Assembly (NCBI GenBank): GCA_017849455.1
Contig: JAFIGX010000014.1
Span: 186,001-250,000, forward strand
Origin: Pseudobacter sp.
GTDB lineage: Bacteria > Bacteroidota > Bacteroidia > Chitinophagales > Chitinophagaceae
Length of the DNA stretch: 64,000 nucleotides
Direction: 5' to 3'
Shown: positions 7,940-13,388 of the stretch, piece after piece
How the letters are laid out: each line of letters begins with the position of its first letter
How positions within the stretch are numbered: the first letter of the stretch is position 1
Notes under the pieces: model-generated
What the model saw: the letters and a program-made list of their open reading frames with translations, nothing else
Told to the model about the DNA's origin: nothing
Databases searched by the model: none
Made by a program: the position numbers and the translations under genes

Positions 7940-8184
7940 AGGTTGACTGAAATCCTCAACCTGCCAGATGTACCGTTGTCCGACAGGACAACGGATCTGG
8001 CCGCCCCCCTCCGAAGTCGGGGGCGGTGAAGAAAATACAATGAATGCAAAAAGTCAGGCAAGCGCCTGACTTTTTTTGTGCCCCGAGGATCGGGGCGCAC
8101 GATCTGGGGCTGCGCCCTGTTCGGGATAATTTTCCCCTGCCAAGCCCCTTTGGTTTGTACGGGGGCGTTGGCAGGGAAAATTAT
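7940..8184. ncRNA. GC-rich run of consecutive stem-loops (structured non-coding region)
   Basis: Five strong inverted repeats and the terminator at 8048-8077 follow one another with almost no gaps. They are 7940-7946/7956-7962; a bulged 15-bp stem at 7964-8000 (CCGTTGTCC/GGACAACGG core); an 8-bp stem at 8001-8008/8019-8026 (CCGCCCCC/GGGGGCGG); CCCCGA/TCGGGG at 8081-8095; and a 17-bp stem with one bulge at 8126-8143/8168-8184 that continues inward as GCCCC/GGGGC. The base composition differs sharply from the AT-rich genes on the left. It may be a structured RNA, a transfer origin, or the non-coding end of an integrated element. The type assignment is tentative. Confidence 0.45.
8048..8077. terminator. 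Bidirectional intrinsic terminator
   Basis: GTCAGGC (8053-8059) and GCCTGAC (8064-8070) form a perfect stem with an AAGC loop, flanked by an A-run on the left and a 7-T run (8071-8077) on the right. It would end transcription of the operon finishing at 7784 and also anything arriving on the minus strand from the HEPN gene. Confidence 0.8.
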
Positions 8185-8328
8185 AGTGGGTGGTGCTGAT
8201 CGTCCGCCGCTCTATTGAGCAAGGGTTGCGCGTGCGCTTGCTTCGCGGCGAGTGCGCCGGAGGTGCGCACAGCAAGATGGTGTGTTGTCTACAACAGGTC
8301 TTTTTTTAAGCAATTTTTAGCCCCTTTC
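8185..8328. other. GC-rich non-coding remainder
   Basis: No gene is seen. The stretch continues the GC-rich composition with several GTGCGC/GCGCAC words (8230-8270). A short palindrome, GTTGT-CT-ACAAC, is at 8284-8295, followed by a 7-T run at 8301-8307. This may be the downstream region of the HEPN gene or part of the element's non-coding end. Confidence 0.35.
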
Positions 8329-9207
8329 TCAGCCCCGATTTAAACAGCGTGAGGTAATGTTACCATTTTTATGCAGGAGCCAATTTTGAGCATGTAAAAC
8401 GTCTGTGCTATACTTTGCATCTCGCCTGATCAAAATCGGAACTTTAGCCAGGTCTACAACATATTCCTCACTGTACCGTGAATCTGAGTAGCCATGCAAT
8501 AACACTTCAAACAGTTCTCTTTCCTCCATTGTGTTGCATGGAAATATTTTTGCCATCTCAATAAAAAAGGAACTGACAAAGCCTAACAGATAATCCAGAT
8601 TATGTGAAACGATTCGATGCCCCGTACAAACCCGGATCAAGGCCCGGCAGGTATGCTCTACAGCCTGATGCAACAAAAAAACGGTTAAGGCAGGAAATCG
8701 TTTAAACTGCGATTCCTCCGCAGTGATTAAGAAATTTACAGCAAGTGGAAAAAAACGGTTCCAGTCCTGCAATATTCTTTCCGGGGTTAAATCATGCTCC
8801 GGCGGGATAATTAGCCTTTCAGCAGGATCGGCCACATAAACGCAAAAACCACTCCGCAGGATTGTTGAAAAAAAAGCATCCCCAGTTAGCCAAATCTTAT
8901 TAGCAACTGTTTTTTTATGAACCACGCAATTTATCTCGATATTGGTTTCCCGCTGCTGTCTGACCAGTGTAAATATATCCCGTTTATTTCTCCGGTTTGA
9001 ATCACTGGTGAGGATCAGCAAATCAAACCTTAAATGTTCTTCAGTTCCCTGCCCGGTCGAACAAGTAAAACAACTCCAATTAGTGCGGGTTATAGACTGC
9101 ATCCCGAAACAGATAATTGCATCCGGTTCGACCACTTTCACGATCTTGTTAGCAACGCGGGAAAGTGCGTTTTTCTGGTAGTCTGATAAAGTAATGGGAT
9201 TGCTCAT
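8329..9207 (-). CDS. HEPN-domain protein with degenerate nucleotidyltransferase-like N-terminus
   Basis: The start at 9207 (MSNPITLSDYQ, 292 residues) is chosen because it lies 7 nt after the stop of the upstream XRE gene. A longer frame to 9432 would overlap that gene by over 200 nt. Residues 25-70 resemble a DNA polymerase beta-like nucleotidyltransferase core (IICFG, then FDLLIL), but the canonical GS and DxD residues are not intact. Residues 165-285 look like a HEPN domain, with RVCTGH at 192-197 fitting the R-x4-H motif of HEPN ribonucleases. Fused or paired MNT/HEPN proteins are known from toxin-antitoxin and defence settings, and similar single-chain versions occur in Bacteroidota mobile elements. 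It is the third gene of an operon with two helix-turn-helix genes. Confidence 0.7.
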   Translation of the reverse strand: MSNPITLSDYQKNALSRVANKIVKVVEPDAIICFGMQSITRTNWSCFTCSTGQGTEEHLRFDLLILTSDSNRRNKRDIFTLVRQQRETNIEINCVVHKKTVANKIWLTGDAFFSTILRSGFCVYVADPAERLIIPPEHDLTPERILQDWNRFFPLAVNFLITAEESQFKRFPALTVFLLHQAVEHTCRALIRVCTGHRIVSHNLDYLLGFVSSFFIEMAKIFPCNTMEERELFEVLLHGYSDSRYSEEYVVDLAKVPILIRRDAKYSTDVLHAQNWLLHKNGNITSRCLNRG

Positions 9208-9214
9208 AAATTCA

Positions 9215-9559
9215 TTAATCCTTAAAAACGCTTTTCTCTTGGCTATACAACAGGTTGTCCCAATCTTCATATAGACTTGATTCCGGCTGCTCTTTCTCGA
9301 CTTCCCGAAAATGTGATTTATAAAATATGATCTCTTCCTTTTTCGTATAGGCAGCATTAAGCTGCCGGGATTCATGAAGGAATATTTCAGGAGGTGCAGA
9401 GAATCTTTTGCCGAGGCGCAATGCCTGTTCACGGGTCAGTAATGCGCGGCCTGATTCAAGCCTTTTATAATGCTCAACAGAGGTATCTAAAATCGCTGCG
9501 ATTTGATTTCGATCGCAATTAAAAACGCGACGGAAATAGATTAATAGATAGCTTCTCAT
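9215..9559 (-). CDS. XRE-family helix-turn-helix protein
   Basis: A 114-residue protein whose N-terminal 60 residues form a Cro/C1-type helix-turn-helix (RRVFNCDRNQIAAILDTSVE, then HYKRLESGRALLT). The C-terminal half is charged and has no recognised domain. Its start overlaps the end of the upstream double-HTH gene by 4 nt, and the HEPN gene follows after 7 nt, so the three form one minus-strand operon. It probably regulates the operon or acts as antitoxin-like partner of the HEPN protein; both are inferences. Confidence 0.75.
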   Translation of the reverse strand: MRSYLLIYFRRVFNCDRNQIAAILDTSVEHYKRLESGRALLTREQALRLGKRFSAPPEIFLHESRQLNAAYTKKEEIIFYKSHFREVEKEQPESSLYEDWDNLLYSQEKSVFKD

Positions 9560-10059
9560 AACAATGCGATTTTGTACAAGGATTGGGTTTGTGAATTTTC
9601 CATCATAAAAAGCGGGGTGGGTGCGTCATCGAAAAGAATATCTATTCTCCGCAGGGCTGCGCCGGGTGTCATACTATTATAGTCTAATCGTCCCTGCTCG
9701 ATCTGCGTGTACATTTCCTCGCTGATATGCACTTTTTCTGCTGCCTGCTTTTTAGATAATCCCTGAAAATGACGGCGGAGATACAGAAACAAATTGCTGC
9801 GAATGGCATGAGGTTTTAGTGAATCTTTTCCAACAAGACTAAGACCTTCCAAATAGTGATTTTGGAGGGCTTCACAGTAAAAAATTGTACCACTGATTTT
9901 ATAGAGATTGGCCAGCTTTTCCGCCTGGTCTTTGTGAAGTGATTTTTCTCCCATTTCTACTGCCTTGTAGTCTTTGGCAGTCGTGCCGATTGTGTCGGCA
10001 ATTTTAGCAAAAGTAAAACGGTGTTTTCTCCTGCAATAGATCAATAATTGACTTTGCAT
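9556..10059 (-). CDS. Double XRE-type helix-turn-helix protein
   Basis: This 167-residue protein has two tandem Cro/C1-like helix-turn-helix units. The first spans about residues 5-55 (RFTFAKIADTIGTTAKDYKA) and the second about 88-140 (GLSKKQAAEKVHISEEMYTQ). The gene heads the operon that continues with the single-HTH and HEPN genes. It begins next to the remnant of a sigma factor on the opposite strand. The duplication of the DNA-binding unit in one chain is unusual, because one copy could mimic or block the other. Confidence 0.72.
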   Translation of the reverse strand: MQSQLLIYCRRKHRFTFAKIADTIGTTAKDYKAVEMGEKSLHKDQAEKLANLYKISGTIFYCEALQNHYLEGLSLVGKDSLKPHAIRSNLFLYLRRHFQGLSKKQAAEKVHISEEMYTQIEQGRLDYNSMTPGAALRRIDILFDDAPTPLFMMENSQTQSLYKIALL

Positions 10060-10078
10060 AAATCGGGCGTTATTAAAT

Positions 10079-10282
10079 GCACTGGTTATACAACGCCTTT
10101 ACGAAGAGATCGAACAGTTACCTGATGGAGAGAGGCGAGTGATCAAGGCTTATTTAAAAGGGATCAATACCAAACAAATTGCAACAGAATTAGGTGTTAG
10201 CCCACAAACAGTTTTGAATCAAAAAGCGCAAGCGGTTGCGAAATTGCGAGTGAGGTTTCAACCTATAATACATCAGATGTGA
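10079..10282 (+). pseudogene. Remnant of an ECF sigma factor (region 4)
   Basis: The plus-strand frame ending at TGA 10280-10282 reads LYEEIEQLPDGERRVIKAYL, then NTKQIATELGVSPQTVLNQK and KLRVRFQP. This is the sigma region 4.1/4.2 of Bacteroidota ECF (sigma-70 family) factors. The frame is closed upstream by a stop at 10049-10051 and no region 2 or plausible start is present, so only about the last 65 residues survive. The 5' part was probably removed when the adjacent minus-strand regulator operon arrived. It is too short to be a working sigma factor. Confidence 0.8.
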
Positions 10283-10418
10283 TAGTGAGAATAATTCAAA
10301 AATGATGAGAATTCTGCTACTAGTTACAACAAGTAACACAAATAGCCCGAACCATCTTCAAACTGGAAAGTGGGGGTTTGGGTAATTGTAGATTCGGGGT
10401 TTGACTAAATTGTAGCGA
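10283..10418. other. Short region upstream of the recombinase operon
   Basis: It contains the inverted repeat GTTAC-AACAA-GTAAC (10322-10336) and two imperfect direct copies of GGGTTTG-n-TAAATTGTAG-like sequence (about 10373-10390 and 10396-10413). These could be binding sites for the recombinase or a regulator. No promoter match is convincing. Confidence 0.35.
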
Positions 10419-10619
10419 ATGGAAACGTGTAATAGAAGGTTGACGATCGAAAAACTGCGGTCATATCCAGGCTGCGAAAACTTAACGGATGAAAAAGCGG
10501 TTGAAATAATAGATTCGCTTTATAAGTTGGCAGCTATCTTATTAGAGTTTCACTATTTTAGGGAAAACCAGCCAGACGACGAAAGTACCTATTCAAAAGA
10601 TTTAAACCAAGCAGCATGA
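10419..10619 (+). CDS. Small hypothetical protein upstream of the recombinase
   Basis: A 66-residue acidic protein (METCNRRLTIEKLRSYPGCE start) with a predicted helical middle (EKAVEIIDSLYKLAAILLEF) and a polar tail. No family is recognised. Its stop overlaps the recombinase start by 4 nt (ATGA), so the two are translationally coupled. Small coupled ORFs in front of large serine recombinases are often accessory or directionality proteins, but nothing in this sequence proves that. Confidence 0.65.
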   Translation: METCNRRLTIEKLRSYPGCENLTDEKAVEIIDSLYKLAAILLEFHYFRENQPDDESTYSKDLNQAA

Positions 10620-12193
10620 AAACTATTGATTTATTTGCACCGTGGGCAAAGAAGGGTACTGATCTCAAATTAGCCACTTTTAAAAGAGCAGTTGTGTATA
10701 CTCGTGTTTCATCAAAAGAACAGAGGGATGAAAACCTAAGCCTGGATTGGCAAAAAAAAGCAATTGAAGAATTTGCAGGAAGAAATCAGTTTGAAATACT
10801 GGAATATTTTGGAGGGACATACGAAAGTGCTACAACGGATGGCCGAAAGGAGTTTTTACGAATGCTGGAATTCGTGAAAAAGAACAAAAGGAAAGTAACC
10901 CATATCCTTGTCTATTTACTCGACAGATTTAGTCGCACTGGTGGGGAAGCGATTAAACTGGCCAAAGATCTGCGGGAAAAATACGACGTTACACTCATTG
11001 CAGTAAGCCAACCCATTGATACCAGTAACCCAGGTGGGGTTTTCCAGCAGAATATGCAGTTACTATTCAGTGAATATGACAATATGCTTAGAAGACAAAG
11101 GGCAATTGCAGGGATAACAGAGAAGCTGGAAAGAGGAATTTGGTGTAAGCAACCACCGATGGGCTATTCTGTAATTAAAGAGGGCAAAATCCGAAAAATT
11201 GTGATTAATGAGGTTGGTAAAAAACTACGAAAAGCATTTGAATGGAAGGCGATGGGGATGAAGAACGAGGAAATTATAGAAAGGTTACGTGCAATGGGGG
11301 TAAAAATTTACAAGCAGAAGTTGAGTATGATTTTCTCCAATCCATTCTACTGTGGCATCATAGCAAATACGATGTTGAAGGGGAAGGTTATTGAAGGTGT
11401 GCATGAGCCATTGATTAGTCAGGAACTATTTTTAACAGTGAATAATATCCGTCAAAGTGCAAACAAATATGGAGTACCCCACAAAATGGAGATTGAGCAA
11501 CTTCCGTTGAAAATGTTCATAAAATGCCCAACCTGTAATTTTGGCTACACAGGTTACGTTGTCAAGAAGAGAAATATATACTACTACAAATGCCGGACGA
11601 AAGGCTGTTGTGCCAATAAGAATGCAGAGAAGGTTAATGAACAGTTTAACAAGTACCTGTTACGTTTATCATTAAAACCGACCTATTTTGAACCTTTAAT
11701 GGAAGCCATAAAAGAGCAACTGGGTAATATATCCGAAACGAACAAAGAGCAAAAGAGGCTCTTTACAATGCGATTAAATGAGGTACAAGCTAAGATAGAT
11801 ACTATCGAAGAAAAGTTCTTTATTACAGGAGAGATGAGTAGGGAAAGTTTTGAGAAATTTGCCGGAAAATATCAGCAGGAGAAGCAAGAAATTCTCAATT
11901 CTATGACTAATACTTCGCTGGACAGTTCGAACCTCCAAAAAGGGCTTTTTTCAATAGCAGAATTTTCTATGAAACTACCGCCAGTATGGAGTTCCAGCCC
12001 AGTGAAGCTAAAAGAGAAGCTGCAAAATTTGATCTTCCCGAACGGTTTGGAGTATGATATGAAAAAAGAGGTATTTCGAACTTTTAAAACCAATCTGGCG
12101 TTTCAGCTAATCGCTGATCTGCACTGCGTTTCAGAGGATGACAAAAACGAACAAGGCGGCAATTTTGCCGCCTTGTCCAGTTTAGTCGGGTAG
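10616..12193 (+). CDS. Large serine recombinase (site-specific integrase)
   Basis: A 525-residue serine recombinase. The N-terminal resolvase domain (about 23-165) has YTRVSSKEQ with the expected catalytic Ser32, LVYLLDRFSRTGGEA and QNMQLLFSEYDNMLRR. A recombinase domain follows (about 175-290), then a zinc ribbon (KCPTCNFGYTG with a second Cys pair near CRTKGCC, about 303-335) and a coiled coil (about 375-435). Its length is normal for phage- or ICE-type large serine recombinases. The stop codon at 12191-12193 falls inside the 3' end of tRNA-Pro, and the last codons cross the tRNA terminator. The C-terminus is therefore probably encoded partly by the attachment site. It likely integrates and excises the 7.9-12.2 kb element. 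Confidence 0.92.
   Translation: MKTIDLFAPWAKKGTDLKLATFKRAVVYTRVSSKEQRDENLSLDWQKKAIEEFAGRNQFEILEYFGGTYESATTDGRKEFLRMLEFVKKNKRKVTHILVYLLDRFSRTGGEAIKLAKDLREKYDVTLIAVSQPIDTSNPGGVFQQNMQLLFSEYDNMLRRQRAIAGITEKLERGIWCKQPPMGYSVIKEGKIRKIVINEVGKKLRKAFEWKAMGMKNEEIIERLRAMGVKIYKQKLSMIFSNPFYCGIIANTMLKGKVIEGVHEPLISQELFLTVNNIRQSANKYGVPHKMEIEQLPLKMFIKCPTCNFGYTGYVVKKRNIYYYKCRTKGCCANKNAEKVNEQFNKYLLRLSLKPTYFEPLMEAIKEQLGNISETNKEQKRLFTMRLNEVQAKIDTIEEKFFITGEMSRESFEKFAGKYQQEKQEILNSMTNTSLDSSNLQKGLFSIAEFSMKLPPVWSSSPVKLKEKLQNLIFPNGLEYDMKKEVFRTFKTNLAFQLIADLHCVSEDDKNEQGGNFAALSSLVG
12152..12175 (-). terminator. tRNA-Pro intrinsic terminator inside the recombinase 3' end
   Basis: CAAGGCGGCA (12152-12161) and TGCCGCCTTG (12166-12175) form a perfect 10-bp stem with a 4-nt loop. 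Read on the minus strand it lies 10 nt after the tRNA and is followed by TTCGTTTTTG, a usable T-tract. On the plus strand the same bases are codons for the recombinase C-terminus. Confidence 0.75.
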
Positions 12194-12259
12194 ACTGGAT
12201 TCGAACCAGCGACCCCTACGTCCCGAACGTAGTGCGCTACCGGGCTGCGCTACTACCCG
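12186..12259 (-). tRNA. tRNA-Pro (anticodon CGG)
   Basis: The 74-nt cloverleaf on the minus strand has acceptor stem CGGGTAG/CTACCCG with A73, a D-arm with GCGC/GCGC, anticodon stem CTACG/CGTAG, and loop TTCGGGA giving anticodon CGG (bases 12223-12225). The T-arm is GCTGG-TTCGAAT-CCAGT. CCA is not encoded. The recombinase reading frame ends inside its 3' acceptor strand (12186-12193), marking this tRNA as the integration site of the neighbouring element. Its own terminator hairpin is at 12152-12175. Confidence 0.95.
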
Positions 12260-12344
12260 ATGACCCATAAAATGGGGACGCAAATATACCTAAATTCGAT
12301 ATTAATGGGTTCCAATCCCCTGATATTTTTCCGCACGGACATCT

Positions 12345-13370
12345 TCATATAACAACCCCGGGCAACAACTCAACCCCCAGCCCCGGCTTTTCCATTACTC
12401 CTACCCTGCCCGCTTCATAGCTGAGCCCTGTTGCCAGGTCTTCCGACAGTAACAAGGGCCCGTCGATATCCACATAATCCAGCAAAGGCATCAGGTGAGC
12501 AATAGCTGCTGATCCGATCGTGCTTTCATTCATACTGCCGAGCATCACTTTCATGCCCAACGCGCGGGCCTGAGCGATCATACGCTTCGCAGGCGTGATG
12601 CCACTGCATTTGGTGAGCTTGATATTGATACCATGAAAATGCCCCGCGCATTTTTCTACATCCGATTCCCGGACACAGGATTCATCGGCGATCAATGGCA
12701 GGGAAGATCTTTCATACAATACCCTCATGCCGTCCCAATTGTCTTTGGCCAGCGGCTGTTCTATGAATTCAACGCCGAGGTCTTTGAGCGCCGGTATCTT
12801 TTCGAGTGCCTCTTCCAATGTCCAGCCCGAATTGGCATCGACCCTGAAAACAGCATCGGTATGTTTGCGTAGTGCGGTCATGATGGCGATATCTTCATCC
12901 GTACCCAGCTTGATCTTGTAGATCGGCCACGGTTTTTCCTTCATCTTCTCCACCATCCTGTCGATGGTATCGATGCCGATGGTATAATCTGTAAGCGGCG
13001 CTTTCGACCAGTCGCCTTCCCAAAGCCGGTACAGCGGCTGCTGGCGGATCTTTCCATACAGGTCCCAGGCGGCAATATCGAGCGCGCAGACAAGAAAATT
13101 ATTCTGTGGATATAAATGATGCAGGTAATGCCAATATCTCTCAGGTTCCATGAATGCAAACTGTTCCACCAGCTTCCGCTTGCCCTCCAGGTCTTCGATC
13201 ATTTTTTCTACAGGGATGTCGTAATAACTGATAGCAGGCGCTTCACCATAACCGATGATACCTATGTGTTCCAGTGATACCACCAATGAGGGCTGATGAG
13301 TTTTGGTGCCTCTTGAAATGGTAAAGGGATAACGGAACGGCAGGTTGAACGGACGGTAACTAAGTTTCAT
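12345..13370 (-). CDS. Dipeptide epimerase (enolase superfamily, L-Ala-D/L-Glu epimerase type)
   Basis: A 341-residue member of the muconate-lactonizing subgroup of the enolase superfamily. The catalytic KxK motif is in YKIKLG (residues 152-154) and the metal ligands are in RVDAN (Asp178), FIEQP (Glu204) and ADES (Asp229). The second catalytic lysine is in NIKLTK (Lys251). The DIDGP motif near the C-terminus fits dipeptide-specific members, which epimerise L-Ala-D-Glu from murein recycling. It is 18 nt downstream of the glucanotransferase gene on the same strand and may share its transcript. Exact dipeptide specificity cannot be read from sequence. Confidence 0.85.
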   Translation of the reverse strand: MKLSYRPFNLPFRYPFTISRGTKTHQPSLVVSLEHIGIIGYGEAPAISYYDIPVEKMIEDLEGKRKLVEQFAFMEPERYWHYLHHLYPQNNFLVCALDIAAWDLYGKIRQQPLYRLWEGDWSKAPLTDYTIGIDTIDRMVEKMKEKPWPIYKIKLGTDEDIAIMTALRKHTDAVFRVDANSGWTLEEALEKIPALKDLGVEFIEQPLAKDNWDGMRVLYERSSLPLIADESCVRESDVEKCAGHFHGINIKLTKCSGITPAKRMIAQARALGMKVMLGSMNESTIGSAAIAHLMPLLDYVDIDGPLLLSEDLATGLSYEAGRVGVMEKPGLGVELLPGVVI

Positions 13371-13388
13371 TGAATATACGGTATATGC

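Noticed and set aside
8054-8275. Minus-strand open frame in the GC-rich stem-loop region
   Set aside because: It crosses a terminator and several perfect hairpins and has no protein pattern.
1-12185. Second attachment site: a duplicate of the tRNA-Pro 3' end
   Set aside because: I looked for the TGGATTCGAACC segment and for GTCGGGTAG further left and did not find a copy. The other end of the element is either degenerate or outside the window.
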